Shown here piece by piece: positions 1-8,316 of a stretch of 64,000 bases of DNA. The notes beneath the pieces are model-generated. The model was given only the letters and a program-made list of their open reading frames with translations, did not search any database and was not told the origin of the DNA. Source of the stretch: CAIWHR01 sp963843595 (lineage in GTDB: Bacteria; Pseudomonadota; Gammaproteobacteria; Burkholderiales; Casimicrobiaceae); the NCBI GenBank assembly GCA_963843595.1, contig CAWJLG010000010.1, positions 62,001 to 126,000 of the forward strand, given 5' to 3'. Positions within the stretch are counted from its first letter, which is position 1. The number at the start of each line of letters is the position of its first letter. The translations under genes and the position numbers were made by a program.

Positions 1-317
1 CCACGACGGGCCGCAAGCTGCCTGTCATGTAAGTGAGGCAGAGTGGGGGGCGCGCAGGTGGCGCTCCCCGGATTTCACGGCCGACGCGGGTTGGGTGTCG
101 AAGGTGCCGCGTTCGGTCGTGTCGCCCGCGCTCGGTGGTACGCCGGGCGCGGGTTTCGTTTTTCCGGAGTCCCGTCCTCTCGGCGGTAACGGGACGAGTG
201 GGGAATGCCTCACCCAAACCGGCGGGGCTGGCTGCGGCGGCGTGCCGATGGCAAAGTGGCAATGGACGGGGTGGCGATGCGCCCGCTGCAAAGCCTGTCC
301 AGTCAGCCTGCGACGTC
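1..317. other. Region before the ROK gene, no confident gene
   Basis: I see no convincing complete gene here. A plus-strand frame closes at a TAA at 30-32 after about nine codons and could be the tail of a gene lying left of the window, but it is too short to judge. A 7-bp inverted repeat (GTCCCGT / ACGGGAC) lies around 172-200. The long reading frames covering the region on both strands have no recognisable protein character and read like GC-rich shadows. The ROK start codon at 318 marks the right limit. Confidence 0.4.
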
Positions 318-1247
318 ATGCCGTCCACTTCCACGACGAGATCAGCTGCGATCCGCTTCGGCATCGACCTGGGCGGCAGCAAGATCGAGATCATCGCCCT
401 CGACGGGGGAGGGAAGGAGCTCTTGCGTCGTCGCGTGGCGACCCCCAAAGACGATTACCGCGCCACGCTCGCCGCGGTGGCCGGGCTGGTCGGCGATGCA
501 GAACGGGAACTGGGCGTACGCGGCTCGGTCGGCATCGGCACTCCGGGCTCGATATCCCGCGCGACCGGCCTGCTGCGTGGATCGAATTCGGTGTGCCTCA
601 ATGGACAGCCGATCCGACAGGACCTCGAAACCCTGCTCGGACGCGAGGTGCGCATCACCAACGACGCCAACTGCTTCGCGCTGTCGGAGGCCACCGACGG
701 CGCCGGCAAGGGGGCGGCGGTCGTGTTCGGCGCCATCCTCGGGACGGGCGTAGGCGCGGGGATCGTCGTCGCGGGCCGAGTCCTCGACGGACCGAACGCG
801 ATCGCCGGCGAGTGGGGCCACAATCCGCTGCCCTGGCCGCGCGACGACGAGCGGCCCGGCGCCCCGTGCTTTTGCGGTCGAGCCGGCTGCATCGAAACCT
901 GGCTTTCCGGCCCGGGTATCGAGCGCGACCATCTGCAGGTGACCGGCGAGCCGCTGAAGTCGCGCGACATCGTGGTGCGGGCGGCGATCGGCGACGCCGC
1001 CTGCGCCGCAACGCTCGCCCGCTACGAGGAGCGGCTCGCACGTGCGCTGGGGCACGTGATCAACCTGCTCGACCCCGACGTCATCGTGCTCGGCGGCGGG
1101 ATGTCCAACGTCGAACGGCTGTACGACAGCGTGCCGCGACTGTGGGGACCCTGGGTGTTCTCCGACCGCGTCGATACGCGGCTCGAACGGAACGTCCACG
1201 GCGATTCCAGCGGTGTGCGCGGCGCGGCCTGGCTCTGGGAAGGCTGA
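318..1247 (+). CDS. ROK-family sugar kinase (fructokinase/N-acetylglucosamine kinase-like)
   Basis: 309 aa. Predicted cytoplasmic ATP-dependent hexose kinase. The N-terminus carries the phosphate-binding motif GIDLGGSKIEI. A second glycine-rich ATP loop (LGTGVGAGIVV) follows mid-protein, then the ROK zinc motif GHNPLPW...CFCGRAGCIE with three cysteines and a histidine. The frame is open far upstream, but the ATG at 318 is chosen because homology begins about eleven residues after it and the upstream residues look like translated non-coding DNA. It stands alone: the next gene runs the opposite way. The sugar specificity cannot be read from sequence; fructokinase, glucokinase or a ROK kinase for an amino sugar are all possible. 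Confidence 0.88.
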   Translation: MPSTSTTRSAAIRFGIDLGGSKIEIIALDGGGKELLRRRVATPKDDYRATLAAVAGLVGDAERELGVRGSVGIGTPGSISRATGLLRGSNSVCLNGQPIRQDLETLLGREVRITNDANCFALSEATDGAGKGAAVVFGAILGTGVGAGIVVAGRVLDGPNAIAGEWGHNPLPWPRDDERPGAPCFCGRAGCIETWLSGPGIERDHLQVTGEPLKSRDIVVRAAIGDAACAATLARYEERLARALGHVINLLDPDVIVLGGGMSNVERLYDSVPRLWGPWVFSDRVDTRLERNVHGDSSGVRGAAWLWEG

Positions 1248-1352
1248 CCGAAGGATCGGTGCGGCCGTGCCGTTGACGACCGATGCGGACCCGTTCCGCT
1301 GCGGTTTCGCCGGCGCGATCGGGTCGCAGGCGACCGCGACTGCGATCGTTGC

Positions 1353-2996
1353 CTACATTCCGGAATAGTTCGGCCCGCCGCCGCCCTCGGGCGCGACCCA
1401 TACGATGTTCTGCGTCGGGTCCTTGATGTCGCAGGTCTTGCAGTGAACGCAGTTCTGGAAGTTGATCTGCAGCCGCGAGGCACCGTCGCCGCCCGTCAGA
1501 AATTCGTAGACCCCGGCCGGGCAGTAGCGCGCTTCCGGGCCCGCGTATTGCGCGAGGTTCACGGCGACGGGGATGGCCGCGTCCTTCAGCGTCAGGTGCG
1601 CCGGCTGGTTTTCCTCGTGATTGGTGTTCGACAGGAACACCGATGACAGCTTGTCGAACGTGAGCGTCTGATCCGGCTTGGGATAGTCGATCGGCGTGCA
1701 TTCGGCAGCGGGCCTGAGCTTGGCGTGATCGGGGAGCTGCCGGTGCAGCGTCCACGGCGCCTTGCCGCGCAGGACCATCTGATCGATGCCCCACAGCACC
1801 GCACCGACGATCAGACCCTTGTCCAGATACGGCTTGAAATTGCGCGCGCGATGCAGCTCGTCGTGCAGCCAGCTCGCTTCGAACGCGGCGGGGTAGGCCG
1901 CCAGTTCGTCGTGCGCACGACCGGCCGCGAGCGCGTCGAACGCGGCATCGCCGGCCAGCATCCCGGTCTTGATCGCGGCATGCGAGCCCTTGATGCGCGG
2001 TGCGTTGAGAAATCCGGCATCGCAGCCGACGAGGGCGCCTCCCGGGAAGGCGAGTTTCGGCAGCGACTGCAGGCCGCTGGCGTTGATCGCGCGCGCGCCG
2101 TAGGCGACGCGCTTGCCGCCGTCGAGGAAGTCGCGGATCAGCGGGTGCGTCTTGTAGCGCTGGAACTCCTGGAACGGCTCGAGGTACGGGTTGGTGTAGC
2201 CGAGGCCGACCACCAGTCCGAGCGACACCTGACGGTCCTCGAAGTGATACATGAAACCGCCGCCGTAGGTGGCGTTGTCGAGCGGCCAGCCGGCGCTGTG
2301 CAACACGAGGCCCGGCACGTGCTTCTTCGGATCGAGTTCCCAGACTTCCTTGATGCCGATGCCCCAGGTCTGCGGATCGCGGCTCTCGTCGAGCCGATAC
2401 CGCGCGATCACCTGCTTGCCGAGATGGCCGCGCGCACCTTCGGCGAACAGCGTGTATTTGCCGAGGAGCTCGACGCCGGGCTGGAAGTTGGCGGTCGGTT
2501 GGCCGTCCTTGCCCACGCCCATGTTCCCGGTCGCAACGCCGCGCACCGCGCCGCGCTCGTCGTAGAGCACCTCCGCGGCCGCGAAGCCGGCGAAGATCTC
2601 GACGCCGAGCTCCTCGGCCTGCTTGCCGAGCCAGCGCACGACGTTCGCGAGGCTGACGATGTAGTAGCCGTCGTTGATGAAGCAGTCCGGCAGCAGCCAG
2701 TGCGGGTTGTAGTACGCCTTCGACCGGGTGAGGAGGTAGAAGCGGTCCTCGCTCACCTTCGTCTTCAGGGGCGCCCCGCGCGCGCTCCAGTCGGGCACGA
2801 GCTCGTCGATCGCCCGCGGGTCCATCACCGCGCCCGAGAGTATGTGCGCGCCGGGCTCGGAGCCCTTCTCCAGCACGACGACGCCGATGTCGTTGCCGGT
2901 TTGGGCGGCGCGCTGCTTGATCCGGATCGCCGCCGCCAGCCCCGCGGGTCCGGCGCCGACGATCACGACGTCGTATTCCATTGCTTCGCGTTGCAC
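1353..2996 (-). CDS. Electron transfer flavoprotein-ubiquinone oxidoreductase (ETF-QO)
   Basis: 547 aa, the usual length. This membrane-associated FAD and 4Fe-4S enzyme passes electrons from reduced ETF, collected from acyl-CoA and other dehydrogenases, to ubiquinone. The dinucleotide-binding motif GAGPAGLAAAIRIKQ is at residues 12-26. The C-terminus holds the cluster cysteines (YCPAGVYEF, then NCVHCKTCDIKDPTQ). The ATG at 2996 fits the family start. It is divergent from the EtfD-like gene at 3128 with 131 bp between them, so two different ETF-to-quinone routes sit side by side. No ETF subunit genes are in the window. No frameshift or missing motif was seen. Confidence 0.95.
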   Translation of the reverse strand: MQREAMEYDVVIVGAGPAGLAAAIRIKQRAAQTGNDIGVVVLEKGSEPGAHILSGAVMDPRAIDELVPDWSARGAPLKTKVSEDRFYLLTRSKAYYNPHWLLPDCFINDGYYIVSLANVVRWLGKQAEELGVEIFAGFAAAEVLYDERGAVRGVATGNMGVGKDGQPTANFQPGVELLGKYTLFAEGARGHLGKQVIARYRLDESRDPQTWGIGIKEVWELDPKKHVPGLVLHSAGWPLDNATYGGGFMYHFEDRQVSLGLVVGLGYTNPYLEPFQEFQRYKTHPLIRDFLDGGKRVAYGARAINASGLQSLPKLAFPGGALVGCDAGFLNAPRIKGSHAAIKTGMLAGDAAFDALAAGRAHDELAAYPAAFEASWLHDELHRARNFKPYLDKGLIVGAVLWGIDQMVLRGKAPWTLHRQLPDHAKLRPAAECTPIDYPKPDQTLTFDKLSSVFLSNTNHEENQPAHLTLKDAAIPVAVNLAQYAGPEARYCPAGVYEFLTGGDGASRLQINFQNCVHCKTCDIKDPTQNIVWVAPEGGGGPNYSGM

Positions 2997-3053
2997 GATC
3001 GGTGTTCCCTCGGCAAGGCGGGGCGGTGTGCGGCCCCCGCAAGCATCCGATTG

Positions 3054-3059
3054 TATAAT
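3054..3059 (+). promoter_or_regulatory. Consensus -10 box (TATAAT) upstream of the EtfD-like gene
   Basis: A perfect TATAAT stands about 70 bases before the start codon at 3128. I see no good -35 at 17-bp spacing, so the promoter may be an extended or activator-dependent type. A transcript starting 6-8 bases downstream would begin directly in front of the strong hairpin at 3073-3105. Confidence 0.5.
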
Positions 3060-3072
3060 GTCGCGGTCTTGC

Positions 3073-3105
3073 GCACGCCCGGGCGCCGGAAGCGCCCGGG
3101 CGTGC
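3073..3105 (+). promoter_or_regulatory. Perfect 14-bp hairpin in the EtfD-like leader
   Basis: GCACGCCCGGGCGC pairs without mismatch with GCGCCCGGGCGTGC around a five-base loop (CGGAA). It lies between the TATAAT box and the start codon, 22 bases before the ATG. There is no T-run after it, so it is not a classical terminator for the plus strand. It may protect the 5' end of the messenger, affect translation, or be a protein-binding site. Confidence 0.55.
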
Positions 3106-3127
3106 CTTCCCGCTACGCGATCCGCAG

Positions 3128-5155
3128 ATGAGCCCCCTCGGAATCACCGCGCTGATGCTCGTCGCGTTCGCGGGATTCGGCTACCTTGCTGCGCGGAAGC
3201 TCGCCATCATCGCGGCCCTGCAGCCGGAGGTTCGCTGGGACCGCCCCCTCGAGCGCGTGAAGTCGGTCCTGGTCAACGGCTTCCTGCAGGACCGGATGAT
3301 CCGCCGCGACTGGAAGCCGGGGCTGATGCACGCGGGGATCTTCCTCGGCTTCATGGCGCTCCTGGCGCGCAAGCTCCAGCTCATCGTCATCGGCTATCAC
3401 GAGCCGTTCGTCTATCCGGGCATCATCGGGAACCTGTTCACGGCGGGCAAGGACGCCGTCGAGATCGTCGTGCTGGCGGCGCTCGCGTACGCGTTCTGGC
3501 GCCGCTACGTGCAGCGGCCGGCGCGGCTCGAACCGAACCGCGAGGCGCTGCTGGTGCTGTTGCTGATCCTCGCGATCATGATCACCGACTTCCTGTTCGA
3601 CGGCTTCCGCTTCGCCCGTCTTGCGGGCAGCGATCCGGCCATCGCGCACGAGCGCGCGTGGGCGTTCGCAGGCAGCCGCGTGGCGGATGCGCTGGCGGGG
3701 CTGTCACCCGCGGCGCTCGCCGTCGGCTACCACCTGTCGTACTGGGCGCAGGTGATCGTCGTGTTCGCCTTCCTCGTGATCCTTCCGCTGGGGGAGCACT
3801 TCCACATCGTGACCGCGCTGCCGGCGCTCTACTTCCGGCGCGGCGGGCCGGCCAACGCGGTGCCCGCCGTCGATCTGGACAAGCTGATGGCCGACGACGC
3901 GGATGCCGCAGAGGTCCGCGTCGGCGTGCGCACGGCAAAGGATCTGACGTGGAAGGAGGGCCTCGACGCGTTCACGTGCACCGAATGCGGCCGCTGCAAG
4001 GACGCGTGCCCGACCTTCCTGACCGGCAAACCGCTGTCGCAGAAATGGGTCCACGACAGCCTCAAGCATCACCTGATGGCGAAGCGTGCCGCGCTGACCG
4101 CGGAGAATCCGCCCGCGGACGCGCTGCCGGCGCTGGTGCCGGAGGTGATCGGCGAAGACACGCTGTGGGCGTGCACGACGTGCGGCTACTGCGAGGCCGC
4201 GTGCCCGATCGAGCTCGAGCACCTGCCGCGGTTCTACCGGCTGCGCCAGCACCGGGTGCTGATGGACGGCGAATTCCCGCACGAGCTCAAGGCCGTGTTC
4301 GAGGCCTACGAGTCGCAGAGCAACCCGTGGGGGCTGCCCGCCGACACGCGCGGTGACTGGGCGCGCGGTCTCGGCGTGCCGGTCGTGGGCAGTCCTTCCG
4401 ACGTCGCCGGACTCGACTACCTGTTCTATGTCGGTTCCGCGGAATCGTTCGATCCGCGGGGCCAGAAGATCGCGCGCGCGTTCGCCGAGATCCTCAAGGA
4501 GGCGGGCGTCAGGTTCGCCATTCTCGGCGCGGCCGAAACCTCGACCGGAGAATGCGTGCGCCGGGCGGGCAACGAGATGCTGTTCCAGGAACTCGCGAAG
4601 TCGCTGACGGCATCGCTCAACGACCTCGGCGTCGTGCGCATCGTCACCTGCGATCCGCACGCGTTCAATTCGCTGAGGAACGAGTATCCGGCATTCGGCG
4701 GACGCTACGAGGTGATTCACCACACGCAGCTCATGGCCCGGCTGGTGGCCGAGGGCCGCCTCGTCCTGTCGCCGCAGTTCGAGCGCGTCATCTTCCACGA
4801 GCCGTGCTACCTCGGGCGCCACAACGGCGAGTACGAGGCGCCGCGCGCGCTGCTTTCTGCCGTGACGCGCGACGAACCGCTAGAATTCGCCCTCAGCCGC
4901 GAGAAGGCGATGTGTTGCGGGGCCGGCGGCGGACGGATGTGGATGGAGGAATCGATCGGACGCCGGATCAACGTCGTTCGCGTCGAGCAGGCGCTGCCGC
5001 ACGCGCCGCGGGTGATCGCGACCGCGTGCCCGTATTGCGCGGTGATGATGGGCGATGGCATCGCGACCGCCGGCCGCGACGCGGAGGTGACGACCAAGGA
5101 CATCGCCGAGCTGGTGGCTGCCGCGATGGTGCGCCGCTCCGCCCCGGCGCCGTGA
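3128..5155 (+). CDS. EtfD/FadF-like membrane (Fe-S)-binding CCG-domain oxidoreductase
   Basis: 675 aa. The N-terminal third has about six membrane segments like the gamma subunit of nitrate reductase, with histidines suited to haem b (for example YHLSYW and GEHFHI). Two 4Fe-4S ferredoxin motifs follow (CTECGRCKDACP and CTTCGYCEAACP), then two CCG domains (HEPCYLG and CCGAGGGRMW). Related proteins such as FadF and mycobacterial EtfD are thought to take electrons from ETF to the quinone pool. Position next to ETF-QO, a thioesterase and acetoacetyl-CoA synthetase supports a role in acyl-CoA oxidation. The next gene starts 30 bases downstream and is probably co-transcribed. The exact partner is inferred. 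Confidence 0.85.
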   Translation: MSPLGITALMLVAFAGFGYLAARKLAIIAALQPEVRWDRPLERVKSVLVNGFLQDRMIRRDWKPGLMHAGIFLGFMALLARKLQLIVIGYHEPFVYPGIIGNLFTAGKDAVEIVVLAALAYAFWRRYVQRPARLEPNREALLVLLLILAIMITDFLFDGFRFARLAGSDPAIAHERAWAFAGSRVADALAGLSPAALAVGYHLSYWAQVIVVFAFLVILPLGEHFHIVTALPALYFRRGGPANAVPAVDLDKLMADDADAAEVRVGVRTAKDLTWKEGLDAFTCTECGRCKDACPTFLTGKPLSQKWVHDSLKHHLMAKRAALTAENPPADALPALVPEVIGEDTLWACTTCGYCEAACPIELEHLPRFYRLRQHRVLMDGEFPHELKAVFEAYESQSNPWGLPADTRGDWARGLGVPVVGSPSDVAGLDYLFYVGSAESFDPRGQKIARAFAEILKEAGVRFAILGAAETSTGECVRRAGNEMLFQELAKSLTASLNDLGVVRIVTCDPHAFNSLRNEYPAFGGRYEVIHHTQLMARLVAEGRLVLSPQFERVIFHEPCYLGRHNGEYEAPRALLSAVTRDEPLEFALSREKAMCCGAGGGRMWMEESIGRRINVVRVEQALPHAPRVIATACPYCAVMMGDGIATAGRDAEVTTKDIAELVAAAMVRRSAPAP

Positions 5156-5185
5156 ACGCCGACCGGGCACTCGCCGGAGGAATCG

Positions 5186-5641
5186 ATGACACAGCACCCG
5201 CGCCGGCTTGTCCATACGTCCGTGCAGCCGATCCGGTGGGGCGACATGGATGCACTCGGCCACGTCAACAACACCGTCTACTTCCGCTACATGGAGCAGG
5301 CGCGGATCGAATGGCTGTTCGCGCTGCACGCGGACGTGGGCGCGTACCAGGGCACGGGGCCGGTAATCGTCAATGCGAGCTGCACGTTCCTCGAGCCGCT
5401 CGTGTATCCGGGCGACGTCGAGGTCCGCGTGTATCTCGGCGACCTCGGACGCAGCAGCATAGGCAGCTACTACGATCTTCTGATGGGCGGCAGGAAGTAC
5501 GCGGAAGGCGCGGCGAAGATCGTCTGGATCGACCTCGCGACCGGCCGCTCGGCGCCGCTGCCGGAGCTCGTCACCGCGCCGCTGCGCACGACGGTTGCCG
5601 AACCAGCCCCGCGCGCGGGGCCGCTTACCGATCTCGACTGA
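5186..5641 (+). CDS. Acyl-CoA thioesterase, 4HBT hot-dog fold (YbgC/FadM-like)
   Basis: 151 aa single hot-dog domain. The signature is near residues 15-30 (WGDMDALGHVNNTVYFRYME), with the catalytic aspartate and the HVNN segment of the 4-hydroxybenzoyl-CoA thioesterase family. It should hydrolyse acyl-CoA in the cytoplasm; substrate unknown. A GGAGGA ribosome site lies about 6 bases before the ATG. It follows the EtfD-like gene and its stop is 7 bases before the acetoacetyl-CoA synthetase start, so the three genes look like one operon for acyl-CoA turnover. Confidence 0.88.
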   Translation: MTQHPRRLVHTSVQPIRWGDMDALGHVNNTVYFRYMEQARIEWLFALHADVGAYQGTGPVIVNASCTFLEPLVYPGDVEVRVYLGDLGRSSIGSYYDLLMGGRKYAEGAAKIVWIDLATGRSAPLPELVTAPLRTTVAEPAPRAGPLTDLD

Positions 5642-5648
5642 GGCCGCC

Positions 5649-7646
5649 ATGACGACGATTCCGCTGCTGTGGCGGCCCTCGCCGCAACGCATCGAGGCCG
5701 CGAACATCACCCGCTTTGCGCGCAGCGTCGGCGCCCGGCATGGCGTCGCTTTGCCCGACTATCCGGCGCTCTGGCGATGGTCGATCGAGCAGAAGGAAAC
5801 GTTCTGGCGCGAGGTCTGGGACTTCACGGGGATCGTCGGCGAGCGGGGCCAACGGACGCTCGTCGATCCGCAACGGATGCCCGGCGCGCGGTGGTTTCCG
5901 GACGCGAAGCTCAACTTCGCGGAAAATCTGCTGACCCGGCGCGCCGCCGACGACGTCGGCGACGCGCTGATCTTCCGCGGCGAAGACAAGGTCGCGCGGA
6001 AGCTTACGAACGCCGAGCTGATGGCGTCGGTCGCGCGCGTTGGCGGCGCCCTCGATGCGCTCGGGATCGCGCCGGGCGACCGCGTCGCCGCGTACGTCCC
6101 GAACATGCCGGAGGCGATTGTCGCCATGCTCGGCGCGGCGAGCCGCGGCGCGATCTGGTCGTCGAGTTCGCCGGATTTCGGCGTGCAGGGCGTGCTCGAC
6201 CGGTTCAGCCAGATCGCGCCGCGCGTGCTCTTCACGGTCGACGGCTACTGGTACAACGGCAAGGCATTGCCGATTCTCGACAAGGTCGCCGCCATCGTCG
6301 CCCGCCTGCCCAGCGTCGAGCGCGTCGTCGTGATCCCGTATCTGCAGCAGTCGGCGGGCGTGTCGGACGATCTGTCCGGCGTGCGCGGCGCGACGTCGTG
6401 GGACGCGTTCACCGCCCCGCACGCGCGGGATCCGGTCCGCTTCGTGCGGCTGCCGTTCGACCATCCGCTGTACATCCTGTACTCGTCGGGGACCACCGGC
6501 GAGCCCAAGTGCATCGTTCACGGCGCGGGCGGCACGCTGCTCCAGCATCTCAAGGAACACGTGCTCCACGGCGACATCAAGCGTGGCGACCGGCTGTTCT
6601 ACTTCACCACCTGTGGCTGGATGATGTGGAACTGGCTGGCGTCGGGCCTCGCGGCCGGCGCGACGGTGCTGCTCTACGACGGCTCGCCGTTCATCAACGG
6701 CGGCAAGCTGTTGTGGGACTATGCCGAGGCCGAGCGGATCACGCACTTCGGCACGTCGGCCAAGTACATCGACGCGCTGAAGAAGATATGCACGGTGCCG
6801 TGCAAGGATTACGAGCTGCCGGCGCTGCAGACGATATTCTCGACCGGCAGCCCGCTGGCGCCGGAAAGCTTCGACTACGTGTATCAGTGCATCAAGGAGG
6901 ACGTCTGCCTGTCGTCGATCTCCGGCGGCACCGACATCGTTTCCTGCTTCGCGCTGGGCAATCCGACACTGCCGGTCTACCGCGGCGAGCTGCAGTGTCG
7001 CGGACTGGGCATGGCGGTGGAGGTGTACGACGACGACGGCCAGCCGGTGGCGGCGGGAAGCAAGCTGCGCGGCGAGCTCGTGTGCACGGCGCCGTTTCCG
7101 TCGATGCCGGTCGGCTTCTGGAACGATCCCGACGGGGCGAAATATCGCGCCGCCTACTTCGAGCGGTTTACCGGCGTCTGGTGCCACGGCGACTATGTGG
7201 AGCTGACCGAGCACGGCGGCATGGTGTTCCACGGTCGCTCGGACGCCACGCTCAATCCGGGCGGGGTGCGCATCGGCACTGCCGAGATCTATCGACAGGT
7301 GGAACAGCTTCCGGAGGTCGTCGAGAGCCTCGTGATCGGCCAGGACTGGCCGCCGGGCGAAATCGGCGACGTGCGCGTGGTCCTGTTCGTTCGGCTTCAG
7401 GACGGCCTCGTGCTCGACGAGAAGCTCGTCGAGCGGATCAAGCAGCACATCCGCGCGAACACCACGCCGCGGCACGTCCCGGCCAAGGTGGTGCAGGTGA
7501 CCGACATTCCGCGCACGAAGAGCAACAAGATCGTCGAGCTCGCTGTGCGCAACATTGTCCAGGGCCTGCCGGTGAAGAACATCGAGGCGCTGGCCAATCC
7601 CGAGGCGCTCGAGCAGTATCGGGACCGCGACGAACTCAAGACCTGA
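5649..7646 (+). CDS. Acetoacetate-CoA ligase (acetoacetyl-CoA synthetase)
   Basis: 665 aa, the family length. It activates acetoacetate with ATP and CoA, feeding ketone-body or polyhydroxybutyrate-derived carbon into acyl-CoA metabolism. Evidence is the adenylation P-loop (LYSSGTTGEPKCIVHG), the ANL fold throughout, the family features FFYFTTCGWMMWNWL-like (here LFYFTTCGWMMWNWL), and the C-terminal lysine region TKSNKIVELAV. An upstream in-frame extension of 18 codons overlaps the thioesterase and is rejected; the ATG at 5649 gives the usual N-terminus (PLLWRPSP). It ends 10 bases before the isochorismatase-like gene. Confidence 0.94.
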   Translation: MTTIPLLWRPSPQRIEAANITRFARSVGARHGVALPDYPALWRWSIEQKETFWREVWDFTGIVGERGQRTLVDPQRMPGARWFPDAKLNFAENLLTRRAADDVGDALIFRGEDKVARKLTNAELMASVARVGGALDALGIAPGDRVAAYVPNMPEAIVAMLGAASRGAIWSSSSPDFGVQGVLDRFSQIAPRVLFTVDGYWYNGKALPILDKVAAIVARLPSVERVVVIPYLQQSAGVSDDLSGVRGATSWDAFTAPHARDPVRFVRLPFDHPLYILYSSGTTGEPKCIVHGAGGTLLQHLKEHVLHGDIKRGDRLFYFTTCGWMMWNWLASGLAAGATVLLYDGSPFINGGKLLWDYAEAERITHFGTSAKYIDALKKICTVPCKDYELPALQTIFSTGSPLAPESFDYVYQCIKEDVCLSSISGGTDIVSCFALGNPTLPVYRGELQCRGLGMAVEVYDDDGQPVAAGSKLRGELVCTAPFPSMPVGFWNDPDGAKYRAAYFERFTGVWCHGDYVELTEHGGMVFHGRSDATLNPGGVRIGTAEIYRQVEQLPEVVESLVIGQDWPPGEIGDVRVVLFVRLQDGLVLDEKLVERIKQHIRANTTPRHVPAKVVQVTDIPRTKSNKIVELAVRNIVQGLPVKNIEALANPEALEQYRDRDELKT

Positions 7647-7656
7647 CGAGGCCAAG

Positions 7657-8205
7657 ATGCTGATCGACGCTCCCCGCTCGCTGCTGCTCGTCGTCGACGT
7701 GCAGGAAAAGCTGCTGCCGGCGATCCACGACCACAAGCGGGTCGTCGACAACGTCGTGTGGCTGACCCGCGTCGCGCAGAAGATCGGCATTCCCGTCGCC
7801 GCGACCGAGCAGTATCCGAAGGGGCTCGGCCGCACGGCAGCCGCGCTCCGGGCGTTGCTTCCGGAGAACGCGATCGCCGCGAAGAACCATTTTTCGTGCG
7901 TGGCCGCGCAGTGCCTCGCGGCGCTGCCCGGCGCCGACCGGCCCCAGGTCGTCCTCGCCGGTGTCGAGGCGCACGTGTGCGTGCTGCAGACCGCGCTCGA
8001 GCTCGTCGAGGAGGGCAAGGAGGTCTACGTCGTCGCCGATTGCGTGGGATCACGGCGCGAGGCCGACTGCGAACTGGCATTGGCGCGGATGCGGCAGGAG
8101 GGGGTACGCATCGTCGCGCGCGAGATGGTCGTGTTCGAGTGGCTGGGCGAGGCCGGGACGCCGCTGTTCAAGGAAGTGAGCAAGGAGTTCCTGAAGGATG
8201 CGTGA
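7657..8205 (+). CDS. Isochorismatase-family cysteine hydrolase
   Basis: 182 aa. The alpha/beta fold has the expected catalytic triad: Asp in LLLVVDVQEKLL near the N-terminus, a Lys in AAKNHFSC, and the nucleophile Cys in VEAHVCVLQTA, preceded by the usual cis-peptide region. Members hydrolyse amides or vinyl ethers; the closest type looks like the YcaC-like hydrolases of unknown substrate. It is the last gene of the run from 3128, following the CoA ligase by 10 bases. The cellular role is unknown. Confidence 0.85.
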   Translation: MLIDAPRSLLLVVDVQEKLLPAIHDHKRVVDNVVWLTRVAQKIGIPVAATEQYPKGLGRTAAALRALLPENAIAAKNHFSCVAAQCLAALPGADRPQVVLAGVEAHVCVLQTALELVEEGKEVYVVADCVGSRREADCELALARMRQEGVRIVAREMVVFEWLGEAGTPLFKEVSKEFLKDA

Positions 8206-8316
8206 ACGGATGGAGTACCCGGTGAAGGGCACCGCGGGTCGGGATCGACGCAGGGGCAAGCCCGCTCGGGCACTGACACCGGCCGCGTTCGCGCGGTTCG
8301 CCGAAGAGGCGACCCG

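Noticed and set aside
1..130. Cobalamin-riboswitch-like words on the minus strand (CGTGAAATCC, then CCCCCCACTCTG)
   Set aside because: The core GGGAA and the final ACCTGCC-type box are missing or misplaced and the gene it would control lies outside the window. A covariance search would decide.
1725..3131. Long plus-strand frames opposite ETF-QO, kup (9610-11193) and kdpB (15486-17609)
   Set aside because: They mirror codon structure of GC-rich genes and have no protein motifs; the genes on the other strand are certain.
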